The notes beneath the pieces are model-generated. The model did no database searches, was not told the origin of the DNA, and worked only from the letters and a program-made list of their open reading frames with translations. A DNA stretch of 64,000 nucleotides from contig NW_027476220.1 of NCBI RefSeq assembly GCF_051020955.1, positions 391,497 through 455,496 on the forward strand, given 5' to 3'. The stretch comes from Megalopta genalis (lineage: Eukaryota > Arthropoda > Insecta > Hymenoptera > Halictidae). A program made the position numbers and the translations under genes. Positions 1 through 13,370 of this stretch are shown one piece after another (the first letter of the stretch is position 1; every line of letters starts with the position of its first letter).

Positions 1-16
1 CTTATATCGCAAGTGT

Positions 17-165
17 TTGAAGCTAAATCATTTGTTTCGCATGGATTTGAAGCTAAACCTTCTACATCGCATTGATTTGAAACTAAATCATGTGTTTTGC
101 ATGGATTTCATGCTAACTCAGTGTTTCCCCTGCATTTGAAGCTATATCAGTTATATCGCAAGTAT
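17..165 (+). repeat. First HOR unit, showing a 29-bp D monomer
   Basis: A 17-46, B 47-76, C 77-106, D 107-135 and E 136-165. The D monomer lacks one base (ACTCAGTGTTTCC in place of the usual ACTCGTTTGTTTC) and is 29 bp, so the phase of all following monomers moves by one. The same short D with the same upstream change (TTCATGCTAACTCAG) returns in the block copy near 3382. The deletion therefore predates that duplication. Confidence 0.9.
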
Positions 166-1000
166 CTGATGCTAAATGATTTGTTTCCCATGGATTTGTA
201 GCTAAACCTTCTACATCGCATTGATTTGAAGCTAAATCATCTGTTTCGCTTGGATTTGAAGGTAAACCATCTACATCGAATTGATTTGAAGCTAAATCAT
301 GTGTTTTGCATGGATTTGATGCTAACTCGTTTATCTGCCCTGCATTTGAAGCTATATCAGTTATATCGCAAGTATCTGATGCTAAAACATTTGTTTCGTA
401 TGGATTTGAAGCTAAACTTCTACATCGCATTGATTTAAAGCTACCTCGTTTGTTTCGCCTTCACATGAAGATATTTTATTTATATCGCAAGTATTTGAAG
501 GTATCCCATTTATTTCTCATGGATTTGAAGCTAAGCCTTCTATTTCGAATTGATTTGAAGCAAAATCATGTGTTTTGCATGGATTTGATGCTAACTCGTT
601 TGATTCGTCTGCATTTGAAGCTATATCACTTATATCCCAAGTGTTTGAAGCTAAATCATTTGTTTCGCATGGATTTGAAGCTAAACCTTCTACATCGCAT
701 TGATTTGAAGCTAAATCATGTGTTTCGCTTGGATTTGAAGCTATACCTTCTACATCGCTTTGATTTGAAGCTAAATCATTTGTTCTGCATGGATTTGATG
801 CTAACACGTTTGTTTCCCCTGCATTTGAAGCTATATCAGTTATATCGAAAGTATCTGATGCTAAATCATTTGTTTCGTATGGATTTGAAGATAAACCTTC
901 TACATCGCTTTGATTTGCAGCTAAATCATGTGTTTCGCATGGATTTGAAGCTAAACCTTCAACATCGCATTGATTTCCAGCTAAATCATGTGTATCATAT

Positions 1001-1010
1001 GGATTTTGAA
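1001..1010 (+). repeat. Representative 31-bp monomer junction (GGATTTTGAA)
   Basis: An extra T after GGAT gives a 31-bp C monomer before D. The same junction is found many times (for example 2142, 3228, 4938, 5240, 7072, 9298, 21218, 23050, 28510, 44694, 62149). It nearly always follows a C-type monomer with TGTATCGCATGG or TGTATCACATGG. It is an inherited variant rather than repeated random insertion, and each one changes the reading frame by one base. Confidence 0.85.
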
Positions 1011-2249
1011 GCTAACTCGTTTCTTTCTCCTGCATTTGAAGCTATATCACTTATATCGCAAGTATCTGAAGCTAAATCATTTGTGTCGCATGGATTTGAA
1101 GCTAAACCTTCTACATCGCATTGATTTAAAGCTTCCTCGTTTGTTTCGCCTTCACTTGAAGATATTTTATTTATATCGCAAGTATTTGAAGATATCCCAT
1201 TTATTTCTCATGGATTTGAAGCTAAGCCTTCTACTTTGCATTGATTTGAAGCAAAATCATGTGTTTTGCATGGATTTGATGCTAACTCGTTCGTATCGCC
1301 TGCATTTGATGCTGTATCACTTATATCGCAAGTATCTGAACCTAAATCATATGTTTCGCATGGATTTGAAACTAACCATTCTACATAGCATTGACTTGCA
1401 GCTAAATCATGTGTTTCGCATGGATTTGAAGCTAACTCGTTTGATTCGTCTGCATTTGAATCTATATCACTTATATCTCAAGTGTTTGATGCTAAATCAT
1501 TTGTTTCGCATGGATTTGTAGCTATACCTTCTACATCGCATTCATTTGAAGCTAAATCATGTGTTTCGCTTGGATTTGAAGCTAAACCTTCTACATCGAA
1601 TTGATTTGAAGCTAAATCATGTGTTTTGCATGGATTTGATGCTAACTCGTTCGTTTCGCCTGCATTTGATGCTATATCACTTATATCGCAAGTATCTGAT
1701 GCTAAATCATTTGTTTCGCATGGATTTGAAGCTAAACCTTCTACATGGTATTGATTTGAATCTAACTCATTTGTTTCGCATGGAATGGAAGCTAAACATT
1801 CTACATCGCATGGATTTGAAGCTAAACCTTCTACATCGTGTTGATTTGAAGCTAACTCGTTTGTTTCGTCTGAATTCGAAGGTATATCACTTATATCGCA
1901 AGTATCTGAACCTAAATCATATGTTTCGCATGGATTTGTAACTAAACCTTCTACATCGCATTGATTTGCAGCTAAATCATGTGTTTCGTATGGATTTGAA
2001 GCTAACTCGTTCGTTTCACCTGCATTTGATGCTATATCACTTATATCGCAAGTGTTTGAAGCTAAATCATTTGTTTCGCATGGATTTGAAGCTAAACCTT
2101 CTACATCGTATCGATTTGAAGCTAAATGATATGTATCGCATGGATTTTGAAGCTATCCCGTTTGATTCGTCTGCATTTGCAGCTATATCACTTATATCAC
2201 AAGTGTTTGAAGCTAAATCATTTGTTTCGCATGGATTTGAGGCTAAACC

Positions 2250-3340
2250 TTCTACTTCGCATTGATTTGAAGCAAAATCATGTGTTTCGCATGGATTTGA
2301 AGCTAAGCCTTCTATTTCGCATGGATATAGGGCTAAATGTTGTGTATCGCATGGATTTTGAAGCTAACTCGTTTGATTCGTCTGCATTTGAATCTATACC
2401 ACTCATATCTCAAGTGTTTGATGCTAAATCATTTGTTTCGCATGGATTTGTAGCTAAAACTTCTACATCGCATTGATTTGAAGCTATATCATGTGTTTCG
2501 CTTGGATTTGAAGATAAACCTTCTACATCGAATTGATTTGAAGCTAAATCATGTGTTTTTTGCATGGATTTTGAAGCTAACTCGTTTGTTTCTGCTGCAT
2601 TTGAAGCTATATCACTTATATCGCAAGTATCTGAAGCTAAATCATTTGTGCCGCATGGATTTGAAACTAAAACTTCAACATCGCATTGATTTCAATCTAA
2701 ATCATGTGTACCATATGGATTTGGAAGCTAACTCGTTTGTTTCTCCTGCATTTGAATCTGCATCACTTATATCGCAATTATCTGAAGCTAAATCATTTGT
2801 GTCGCATGGATCTGAAGCTAAACCTTCTACATCGCATTGATTTGAAGCTGAATCATGTGTTTTGTTTGGATTTGTAGCTAACTCGTTTGTTTCTCCTGCA
2901 TTTGAAGCTATATCACTTATATCGCAAGTATCTGAAGCTAAATCATTTGTGTCGCATGGATTTGAAGCTAAACTTTCTACATCGTATTGATTTGAATCTA
3001 ACTCATTTGTTTCGCATGGATTAGAAGCTAAACATTCTACATCGTATGGATTTGAAGATAACCTTCTACATCGTATTGATTTGAAGCTAACTCGTTTGTT
3101 TCGTCTGAATTCGAAGGTATATCACTTATATCGCAAGTATCTGAACCTAAATCATATGTTTCGCATGGATTTGAAGCTAATCCTTCTATTTCGCATGGAT
3201 TTAAATCTAAATGATGTGTTTCGCATGGATTTTGAGGCTAACTCGTTTGATTCGTCTGCATTTGAAGCTATATCACTTATATCGCAAGTGTTTGAAGCTA
3301 AACCATTTGTTTCGCATGGATTTGAAGCTAAACCTTCTAC
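2250..3340 (+). repeat. Block R, copy 1 of 4
   Basis: This segment recurs at 6968-8058 (offset 4,718), 10815-11905 (a further 3,847) and 14230-15150 (a further 3,245; only its right part). Markers are a long T run (GTGTTTTTTGCATGG near 2552), a C monomer with ACCATATGGATTTGG near 2710, and a 7-monomer HOR at about 2980-3120. It is the most widely copied kilobase block in the first 17 kb. Confidence 0.82.
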
Positions 3341-5046
3341 ATCGCACTGATTTGAAACTAAATCATGTGTTTTGCATGGATTTCATGCTAACTCAGTGTT
3401 TCACCTGCATTTGAAGCTATATCAGTTATATCGCAAGTATCTGATGCTAAATGATTTGTTTCCCATGGATTTGTAGCTAAACCTTCTACATCGCATTGAT
3501 TTGAAGCTAAATCATCTGTTTCGCTTGGATTTGAAGGTAAACCATCTACATCGAATTGATTTGAAGCTAAATCATGTGTTTTGCATGGATTTGATGCTAA
3601 CTCGTATATCTGCCCTGCATTTGAAGCTATATCAGTTATATCGAAAGTATCTGATGCTAAATCATTTGTTTCGTATGGATTTGAAGATAAACCTTCTACA
3701 TCGCATTGATTTGCAGCTAAATCATGTGTTTCGCATGGATTTGAAGCTAAACCTTCAACATCGCATTGATTTCCAGCTAAATCATGTGTATCATATGGAT
3801 TTTGAAGCTAACTCGTTTCTTTCTCCTGCATTTGAAGCTATATCACTTATATCGCAAGTATCTGAAGCTAAATCATTTGTGTCGCATGGATTTGAAGCTA
3901 AACCTTCTACATCGCATTGATTTAAAGCTTCCTCGTTTGTTTCGCCTTCACTTGAAGATATTTTATTTATATCGCAAGTATTTGAAGATATCCCATTTAT
4001 TTCTCATGGATTTGAAGCTAAGCCTTCTACTTCGCATTGATTTGAAGCAAAATCATGTGTTTTGCATGGATTTGATGCTAACTCGTTCGTATCGCCTGCA
4101 TTTGATGCTATATCACTTATATCGCAATTATCTGAACCTAAATCATATGTTTCGCATGGATTTGAAACTAACCATTCTACATAGCATTGACTTGCAGCTA
4201 AATCATGTGTTTCGCATGGATTTGAAGCTAACTCGTTTGATTCGTCTGCATTTGAATCTATATCACTTATATCTCAAGTGTTTGATGCTAAATCATTTGT
4301 TTCGCATGGATTTGTAGCTATACCTTCTACATCGCATTCATTTGAAGCTAAATCATGTGTTTCGCTTGGATTTGAAGCTAAACCTTCTACATCGAATTGA
4401 TTTGAAGCTAAATCATGTGTTTTGCATGGATTTGATGCTAACTCGTTCGTTTCGCCTGCATTTGATGCTATATCACTTATATCGCAAGTATCTGATGCTA
4501 AATCATTTGTTTCGCTTGGATTTGAAGCTAAACCTTCTACATGGTATTGATTTGAATCTAACTCATTTGTTTCGCATGGATTAGAAGCTAAACATTCTAC
4601 ATCGCATGGATTTGAAGCTAAACCTTCTACATCGTGTTGATTTGAAGCTAACTCGTTTGTTTCGTCTGAATTCGAAGGTATATCACTTATATCGCAAGTA
4701 TCTGAACCTAAATCATATGTTTCGCATGGATTTGAAACTAAGCCATCTACATCGCATTGATTTGCAGCTAAATCACGTGTTTCGCATGGATTTGAAGCTA
4801 ACTCGTTCGTTTCACCTGCATTTGATGCTATATCACTTATATCGCAAGTGTTTGAAGCTAAATCATTTGTTTCGCATGGATTTGAAGCTAAACCTTCTAC
4901 ATCGTATCGATTTGAAGCTAAATGATATGTATCGCATGGATTTTGAAGCTATCCCGTTTGATTCGTCTGCATTTGCAGCTATATCACTTATATCACAAGT
5001 GTTTGAAGCTAAATCATTTGTTTCGCATGGATTTGAAGCTAAACCT
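3276..5046 (+). repeat. Superblock 1, copy 2
   Basis: Second copy of the segment at 1-2250, lacking 479 bp. Small substitutions separate the copies, for example AACCATTTG at 3301 against AATCATTTG at 26. After about 5046 this copy continues into a different module (C monomer with TTTTGCATGG, then a D with TTATGCTAAC), so the copy boundary lies there. Confidence 0.82.
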
Positions 5047-5919
5047 TCTACATCGCATTGATTTGAAGCTAAATCATGTGTTTTGCATGGATTTTATGCT
5101 AACTCGTTTGTTTCCCCTGCATTTGAAGCTATATCAGTTATATCGCAAGTATCTCATGCTAAATCATTTGTTTAGCATGGATTTGAAGCTAAACCTTCAA
5201 CATCGCATTGATTTCCAACTAAATCATGTGTATCACATGGATTTTGAAGCTAACTCGTTTGTTTCTCCTGCATTTGAAGCTACATCACTTATATCGCAAG
5301 TATCTGAAGCTAAATCATTTGTGTCGCATGGATTTGAAGCTAAACCTTCTACATCGCATTGATTTAAAGCTACCTCGTTTGTTTCGCCTTCACTTGAAGA
5401 TATTTTATTTATATCGCAATTATTTGAAGATATCCCATTTTTTTCTCATAGATTTGGGGCTAAGCCTTCTATTTCGCATTGATTTGAATCAAAATCATGT
5501 GTTTTGCATGGACTTGATGCTAGCTCGTTCATTTCGCCTGCATTTGATGCTATAACACTTATATCGCAAGTATCTGAAGCTAAATCATATGTTTCGCATG
5601 GATTTGAAGCTAAACCATCTACATGACATTGATTTGAAGGTAAATCGTGTGTCCCGCTTGAATTTGAAGCTAACTCGTTCGTTTAGTGTGCATTTCAAGC
5701 TATATCACTCATATCCCAAGTGTTTGATGCTAAATCAATTGTTTCGCATGGATTTGAAGCTAATCCTTCTCTATCGCATTGATTTGCAGCTGAATCATGT
5801 GTTTCGCATGGATTCGATGCTAACTCGATTGTTTCGACTGCATTTGAAGCTATATCACAATATATGTCAAGTGTTTGATGTTAAAGCATTTGTTTCGCAT
5901 GGATTTGAAGCTAAACCTT
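5047..5919 (+). repeat. Satellite HORs, module K followed by mixed units
   Basis: The first part (about 5068-5340) is a two-HOR module I call K. It has a D monomer TTATGCTAACTCG, an A monomer with GTTTAGCATGG, a B with TTCAACATCGC, then a 31-bp C with TGTATCACATGG. The same module is found near 21050, 23630, 28665, 40985, 44530, 47110, 48430, 49540 and 56460. The rest (5360-5919) is mixed, with a B variant CATCTACATGACATTG at about 5616 also seen inside the 810-bp duplication units. No gene is seen. Confidence 0.75.
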
Positions 5920-6733
5920 CTACATCGCATTGATTTGCAGCTAAATCATGTGTTTCGCATAGATTTGAAGCTAAGCCTTATACTTCGCATCTACTTGAAG
6001 CTAAATGATGTGTAGCGCATGCATTTTGAAGCTAACTCGTTTGGTTCGTCTGCATTTGAAGCTATATCACTTATATCCCAAGTGTTTGAAGCTCAATCAT
6101 TTGTGTCGCATGGATTTGAAGCTAAACCTTCTACATCGCATTGATCTGAAGCTAAATCATGTGTTTCACTTGGATATGAATCTAACTCGTTTGTTTAATT
6201 TGCATTTGAAGCTATATCACTTATATCGCAAGTATCTCAAGCTAAATCATTTTTGTCGCATGGATTTGAAATTAAACCATCTACATAGCATTGATTTGAG
6301 CTTAATCACGTGTTTTGCATGGATTTGAAGCTAACTCGTTTGTTTTGACTGCATTTGAAGCTATATCACTCGTATCGCAAGTATCTGAAGCTAAATAATT
6401 TGCGTCGCATGGATTTGAAACTAAACTTTCTACATAGTATTGATTTGAAGCTAAATCATGTGTTTCGCTTGGATTTGGAGCTAACTCGTTTGTTTCTCCT
6501 GCATTTGAAGCTATATCACTTATATCGTAAGTATCTGAAGCTAAATCATTTGTGTCGCATGGATTTGATGCTAAACCTTCTACATCGCATTGATTTAAAG
6601 CTACCTCGTTTGTTTCGCCTTCACTTGAAGATATTGTATTTATATCGCAAGTATTTGAAGATATCCCATTTATTTCTCATGGATTTGAGGCTAAGCCTTC
6701 TACTTCGCATTGATTTGAAGCAAAATCATGTGT
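5920..6733 (+). repeat. Block Q, copy 1
   Basis: Matches 8205-9018 at an offset of 2,285. Shared markers are a C-B-C run before D (CGCATAGAT, TTATACTTCGCATCTAC, GTGTAGCGCATGCATT at 5957-6029) and TTTGTTTAATTTGCAT near 6190. The second copy shows a few substitutions, such as AATTTCCAT near 8482 and CGTATTGCAAG near 8657. Confidence 0.82.
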
Positions 6734-8205
6734 TTTGCATGGATTTGATGCTAACTCGTTCGTTTCGCCTGCATTTGATGCTATAACACTTACATCGCAA
6801 GTATCTGAAGCTAAAACATATGTTTCGCATGGATTTGAAGCTAAACCTTCTACATCGCATTGATTTAAAGCTACCTCGTTTGTTTCGCCTTCACTTGAAG
6901 ATATTTTATTTATATCGCAAGTATTTGAAGATATCCCATTTATTTCTCATGGATTTGAGGCTAAGCCTTCTACTTCGCATTGATTTGAAGCAAAATCATG
7001 TGTTTCGCATGGATTTGAAGCTAAGCCTTCTATTTCGCATGGATTTAGGGCTAAATGTTGTGTATCGCATGGATTTTGAAGCTAACTCGTTTGATTCGTC
7101 TGCATTTGAATCTATATCACTCATATCTCAAGTATTTGATGTTAAATCATTTGTTTCGCATGGATATGTAGCTAAACCTTCTACATCGCATTGATTTGAA
7201 GCTATATCATGTGTTTCGCTTGGATTTGAAGATAAACCTTCTACATCGAATTGATTTGAAGCTAAATCATGTGTTTTTTGCATGGATTTTGAAGCTAACT
7301 CGTTTGTTTCTGCTGCATTTGAAGCTATATCAATTATATCGCAAGTATCTGAAGCTAAATCATTTGTGCCGCATGGATTTGAAACTAAAGCTTCAACATC
7401 GCATTGATTTCAATCTAAATCATGTGTACCATATGGATTTGGAAGCTAACTCGTTTGTTTCTCCTGCATTTGAATCTACATCACTTATATCGCAATTATC
7501 TGAAGCTAAATCATTTGTGTCGCATGGATCTGAAGCTAAACCTTCTACATCGCATTGATTTGAAGCTGAATCATGTGTTTTGTTTGGATTTGTAGCTAAC
7601 TCGTTTGTTTCTCCTGCATTTGAAGCTATATCACTTATATCGCAAGTATCTGAAGCTAAATCATTTGTGTCGCATCGATTTGAAGCTAAACTTTCTACAT
7701 CGTATTGATTTGAATCTAACTCATTTGTTTCGCATGGATTAGAAGCTAAACATTCTACATCGTATGGATTTGAAGATAACCTTCTACATCGTATTGATTT
7801 GAAGCTAACTCGTTTGTTTCGTCTGAATTCGAAGGTATATCACTTATATCGCAAGTATCTGAACCTAAATCATATGTTTCGCATGGATTTGAAGCTAATC
7901 CTTCTATTTCGCATGGATTTAAATCTAAATGATGTGTTTCGCATGGATTTTGAGGCTAACTCGTTTGATTCGTCTGCATTTGAAGCTATATCACTTATAT
8001 CACAAGTGTTTGAAGCTAAATCATTTGTTTCGCATGGATTTGAAGCTAAACCTTCTACATCGCATTGATTTGAAGCTAAATCATGTGATTCGCATGGATT
8101 TGAAGCTAACTCGTTTGTTTCGCATGCACTTGAAGCTATATCACATACATCCCAAGTGTTTGAAGCTAAATCATTTGTTTCGCATGGATTTGAAGCTAAA
8201 CCTTC
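6350..8205 (+). repeat. Block P, copy 1 (contains block R copy 2)
   Basis: This 1.86-kb stretch matches 10197-12052 at an offset of 3,847. It contains the E variant TATTTTATTTATATCGC, a D variant with TACCTCGTTTG, then block R copy 2 at 6968-8058. Its right edge at 8205 is also the left edge of the second block Q copy, so the two duplications share a breakpoint. Confidence 0.82.
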
Positions 8206-9018
8206 TACATCGCATTGATTTGCAGCTAAATCATGTGTTTCGCATAGATTTGAAGCTAAGCCTTATACTTCGCATCTACTTGAAGCTAAATGATGTGTAG
8301 CGCATGCATTTTGAAGCTAACTCGTTTGGTTCGTCTGCATTTGAAGCTATATCACTTATATCCCAAGTGTTTGAAGCTCAATCATTTGTGTCGCATGGAT
8401 TTGAAGCTAAACCTTCTACATCGCATTGATCTGAAGCTAAATCATGTGTTTCACTTGGATATGAATCTAACTCGTTTGTTTAATTTCCATTTGAAGCTAT
8501 ATCACTTATATCGCAAGTATCTCAAGCTAAATCATTTTTGTCGCATGGATTTGAAATTAAACCATCTACATAGCATTGATTTGAGCTTAATCACGTGTTT
8601 TGCATGGATTTGAAGCTAACTCGTTTGTTTTGACTGCATTTGAAGCTATATCACTCGTATTGCAAGTATCTGAAGCTAAATAATTTGCGTCGCATGGATT
8701 TGAAACTAAACTTTCTACATAGTATTGATTTGAAGCTAAATCATGTGTTTCGCTTGGATTTGGAGCTAACTCGTTTGTTTCTCCTGCATTTGAAGCTATA
8801 TCACTTATATCGTAAGTATCTGAAGCTAAATCATTTGTGTCGCATGGATTTGATGCTAAACCTTCTACATCGCATTGATTTAAAGCTACCTCGTTTGTTT
8901 CGCCTTCACTTGAAGATATTGTATTTATATCGCAAGTATTTGAAGATATCCCATTTATTTCTCATGGATTTGAGGTTAAGCCTTCTACTTCGCATTGATT
9001 TGAAGCAAAATCATGAGT
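8205..9018 (+). repeat. Block Q, copy 2
   Basis: Second copy of 5920-6733. After about 9018 the sequence leaves the block Q pattern: the C monomer reads GAGTTTCGCATGG instead of GTGTTTTGCATGG. It then joins HORs resembling those before 7100. Confidence 0.8.
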
Positions 9019-10196
9019 TTCGCATGGATTTGAAGCTAAGCCTTCTATTTCGCATGGATTTAGGGCTAAATGTTGTGTATCGCATGGATTTTGAAGCTAA
9101 CTCGTTTGATTCGTCTGCATTTGAAGCTATATCACTCATATCTCAAGTGTTTGATGCTAAATCATTTGTTTCGCATGGATTTGTAGCTAAACCTTCTACA
9201 TCGCATTGATTTGAAGCTAAATCATGTGTTAAGCTTTGATTTGAAGATAAACCTTCTACATCGAATTGATTTGAAGCTAAATCATGTGTTTTGCATGGAT
9301 TTTGAAACTAACTCGTTTGTTTCTGCTGCATTTGAAGCTATATCACTTATATCGCAATTATCTCAAGCTAAATCATTTGCGTCGCATGGATCTGAAGCTA
9401 AACCTTCTACATCGCATTGATTTGAAGCTAAATCATGTGATTCGCATGGATTTGATGCTAACTCGTTTGTTTCGCATGCACTTGAAGCTATATCACATAC
9501 ATCCCAAGTGTTTGAAGCTAAATCATTTGTTTCGCATGGATTTGAAGCTAAACCTTCTACAGCGCATTGATTTGAAGCTGTATCATGTGTTTCGCTTATA
9601 TTTGAAGCTAAACATTCTACATCGCATGGATTTGAAGCTAAACCTTCTACATCGTATTGATTTGAAGCTAAGTCGTTTGTTTCGTCTGAATTCGAAGGTA
9701 TGTCACTTATATCGCAAGTATCTGAACCTAAATCATATGTTTCGCATGGATTTGAAACTAAACCTTCTACATAGCATTGATTTGCAGCTAAATCATGTGT
9801 TTCGCATGGATTTGAAGCTAAGGCTTCTATTTCGCATGGATTTAGAGCTAAACGATGTGTATCGCATGGATTTTCAAGCTAACTCGTTTGATTCGTCTGC
9901 ATTTGAAGCTATATCACTTATATCGCAAGTATCTGAACCTAAATCATATGTTTCGCATGGATTTGAATCTAAACCTTCTACATAGCATTGATTTGAGCTT
10001 AATCACGTGTTTTGCATGGATTTGAAGCTAACTCGTTTGTTTCGACTGCATTTGAAGGTATATCACTTATATCCCAAGTGTTTGAAGCTAAATCATTTGT
10101 TTCGCCTGGATTTGAAGCTAAACCTTCTACATCGCATTGATTTGAAGCTATATCATGTGTTTCGCTTGTATTTGAAGCTAACTCGTTTGTTTAGTC
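9019..10196 (+). repeat. Satellite HORs without a full-length local copy
   Basis: About 39 monomers in A-E order with several 7-monomer units. One near 9600-9690 runs B, C, B-like, B, D and carries GAATTC at about 9687. A C monomer TTAAGCTTTGAT near 9230 creates a HindIII-type AAGCTT. Only pieces shorter than about 400 bp are shared with neighbours, for example 9420-9560 with 8070-8210. No gene is seen. Confidence 0.7.
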
Positions 10197-10983
10197 TGCA
10201 TTTGAAGCTATATCACTCATATCGCAAGTATCTGAAGCTAAATAATTTGCGTCGCACGGATTTGAAACTAAACCTTCTACATAGTATTGATTTGAATCTA
10301 AATCATGTGTTTCGCTTGCATTTGGAGCTAACTCGTTTGTTTCTCCTGCATTTGAAGCTATATCACTTATATCGTAAGTATCTGAAGCTAAATCATTTGT
10401 GTCGCATGGATTTGATGCTAAACCTTCTACATCGCATTGATTTAAAGCTACCTCGTTTGTTTCGCCTTCACTTAAAGATATTTTATTTATATCGCAATTA
10501 TTTGAAGATATCCCATTTATTTCTCATGGATTTGAGGCTAAGCCTTCTACTTCACATTGATTTGAAGCAAAATCATGTGTTTTGCAAGGATTTGATGCTA
10601 ACTCGTTCGTTTCGCCTGCATTTGATGCTATAACACTTATATCGCAAGTATCTGAAGCTAAAACATATGTTTCGCATGGATTTGAAGCTAAACCTTCTAC
10701 ATCGCATTGATTTAAAGCTACCTCGTTTGTTTCGCCTTCACTTGAAGATATTTTATTTATATCGCAAGTATTTGAAGATATCCCATTTATTTCTCATGGA
10801 TTTGAGGCTAAGCCTTCTACTTCGCATTGATTTGAAGCAAAATCATGTGTTTCGCATGGATTTGAAGCTAAGCCTTCTATTTCGCATGGATTTAGGGCTA
10901 AATGTTGTGTATCGCATGGATTTTGAAGCTAACTCGTTTGATTCGTCTGCATTTGAATCTATATCACTCATATCTCAAGTATT
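10197..10983 (+). repeat. Left part of block P, copy 2
   Basis: Copy of 6350-7136 at an offset of 3,847, with several substitutions (for example CGCACGGAT near 10252 and TTGCAAGGAT near 10583). The remainder of block P copy 2 lies inside the first half of the 3,245-bp tandem duplication that starts at about 10984. Confidence 0.78.
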
Positions 10984-12560
10984 TGATGCTAAATCATTTG
11001 TTTCGCATGGATTTGTAGCTAAACCTTCTACATCGCATTGATTTGAAGCTATATCATGTGTTTCGCTTGGATTTGAAGATAAACCTTCTACATCGAATTG
11101 ATTTGAAGCTAAATCATGTGTTTTTTGCATGGATTTTGAAGCTAACTCGTTTGTTTCTGCTGCATTTGAAGCTATATCAATTATATCGCAAGTATCTGAA
11201 GCTAAATCATTTGTGCCGCATGGATTTGAAACTAAAGCTTCAACATCGCATTGATTTCAATCTAAATCATGTGTACCATATGGATTTGGAAGCTAACTCG
11301 TTTGTTTCTCCTGCATTTGAATCTACATCACTTATATCGCAATTATCTGAAGCTAAATCATTTGTGTCGCATGGATCTGAAGCTAAACCTTCTACATCGC
11401 ATTGATTTGAAGCTGAATCATGTGTTTTGTTTGGATTTGTAGCTAACTCGTTTGTTTCTCCTGCATTTGAAGCTATATCACTTATATCGCAAGTATCTGA
11501 AGCTAAATCATTTGTGTCGCATCGATTTGAAGCTAAACTTTCTACATCGTATTGATTTGAATCTAACTCATTTGTTTCGCATGGATTAGAAGCTAAACAT
11601 TCTACATCGTATGGATTTGAAGATAACCTTCTACATCGTATTGATTTGAAGCTAACACGTTTGTTTCGTCTGAATTCGAAGGTATATCACTTATATCGCA
11701 AGTATCTGAACCTAAATCATATGTTTCGCATGGATTTGAAGCTAATCCTTCTATTTCGCATGGATTTAAATCTAAATGATGTGTTTCGCATGGATTTTGA
11801 GGCTAACTCGTTTGATTCGTCTGCATTTGAAGCTATATCACTTATATCACAAGTGTTTGAAGCTAAATCATTTGTTTCGCATGGATTTGAAGCTAAACCT
11901 TCTACATCGCATTGATTTGAAGCTAAATCATGTGATTCGCATGGATTTGAAGCTAACTCGTTTGTTTCGCATGCACTTGAAGCTATATCACATACATCCC
12001 AAGTGTTTGAAGCTAAATCATTTGTTTCGCATGGATTTGAAGCTAAACCTTCTACAGCGCATTGATATGAAGCTAAATGATATGTATCGCATGGATTTTG
12101 AAGCTATCCCGTTTGTTTCGTCTGAATTCGAAGGTATATCACTTATATCGCAAGTATCTGAACCTAAATCATATGTTTCGCATGGATTTGAAGCTAATCC
12201 TTCTATTTCGCATGGATTTAAATCTAAATGATGTGTTTCGCATGGATTTTGAAGCTATCCCGTTTGATTCGTCTGCATTTGCAGCTATATCACTTATATC
12301 ACAAGTGTTTGAAGCTAAATCATTTGTTTCGCATGGATTTGAGTCTAAGCCTTCTACATAGCATTGATTTGAGCTTAATCATGTGTTTTGCATGGATTTG
12401 AAGCTAACTCGTTTGTTTCGACTGCATTTGAAGGTATATCACTTATATCCCAAGTGTTTGAAGCTAAATCATTTGTTTCGCATGGATTTGAAGCTAAACC
12501 TTCTACATCGCATTGATTTGAAGCTATATCATGTGTTTCGCTTGTATTTGATGCTAACTC

Positions 12561-13370
12561 GTTTGTTTAGTCTGCATTTCAAGCTATATTACTCATATCC
12601 CAAGTGTTTGAAGCTAAATCATTTGTTTCGCATGGATTTGAAGCTAAACCTTCTACATCGCATTGAATTGAAGCTAAATCATGTGTTTCACTTGGATATG
12701 AATCTAACTCGTTTGTTTAATTTGCATTTGAAGCTATATCACTTATATCGCAGGTATCTGAAGCTAAATCATTTTTGTCGCATGGATTTGAATCTAAACC
12801 TTCTACATAGCATTGATTTGAGCTTAATCATGTGTTTTGCATGGATTTGAAGCTAACTCGTTTGTTTCGACTGCATTTGAAGGTATATCACTTGTACCCC
12901 AAGTGTTTGAAGCTAAATCATTTGTTTCGCCTGGATTTGAAGCTAAACCTTCTACATCGCATTGATTTGAAGCTATATCATGTGTTTCGCTTGTATTTGA
13001 AGCTAACTCGTTTGTTTAGTCTGCATTTGAAGATATATCACTCATATCGCAAGTATCTGAAGCTAAATAATTTGCGTCGCATGGATTTGAAGCTAAACCA
13101 TCTACATGACATTGATTTGAAGCAAAATCGTGTGTCCCGCATGGATTTGAAGCTAACTCGTTTGTTTCGCATGCACTTGAAGCTATCTCACCTAAATCCC
13201 AAGTGTTTCAAGCTAAATCATTTGTTTCGCATGGATTGCAAGCTAAACCTTCTACAGCGCATTGATATTAAGCTAAATCATGTGTTTCGCTTGGATTTGA
13301 AGCTAAACCTTCTACATCACATTGATTTGGAGCTAAAACATGTGTGTCGCACGGATTTTGAAGCTAAATC
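12561..13370 (+). repeat. 810-bp nested tandem repeat, unit 1 (left half)
   Basis: Exactly 27 monomers long. It abuts its copy at 13371-14180. Both units begin GTTTGTTTAGTCTGC. Differences include GCAGGTATCTG (12752) against GCAGGTGTCTG (13562), GTACCCC (12894) against GTATCCC (13704), and AGCTATCTCACC against AGCTATATCACC. The two units are clearly older than the 3,245-bp duplication, because both differ in the same way in each half. Confidence 0.86.

Larger units (their letters stand above)
1..2250 (+). repeat. Superblock 1, copy 1
   Basis: Bases 1-345 match 3276-3620 at an offset of 3,275, and 841-2250 match 3637-5046 at an offset of 2,796. The difference of 479 bp (about 346-825) is sequence present here and missing from the second copy, equal to 16 monomers with one 29-mer. 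Shared rare variants such as the short D near 107 and TATATCGAAAG at 841 confirm common descent. The block also holds a 7-monomer HOR near 1720-1880 carrying an EcoRI-type GAATTC at the D/E junction (about 1872). Confidence 0.85.

Noticed and set aside
2552..2562. T run (GTGTTTTTTGC) as a Pol III terminator
   Set aside because: It is an expanded T tract in a C monomer copied with block R (also near 7270, 11120 and 14365). No Pol III gene or A/B boxes lie upstream.
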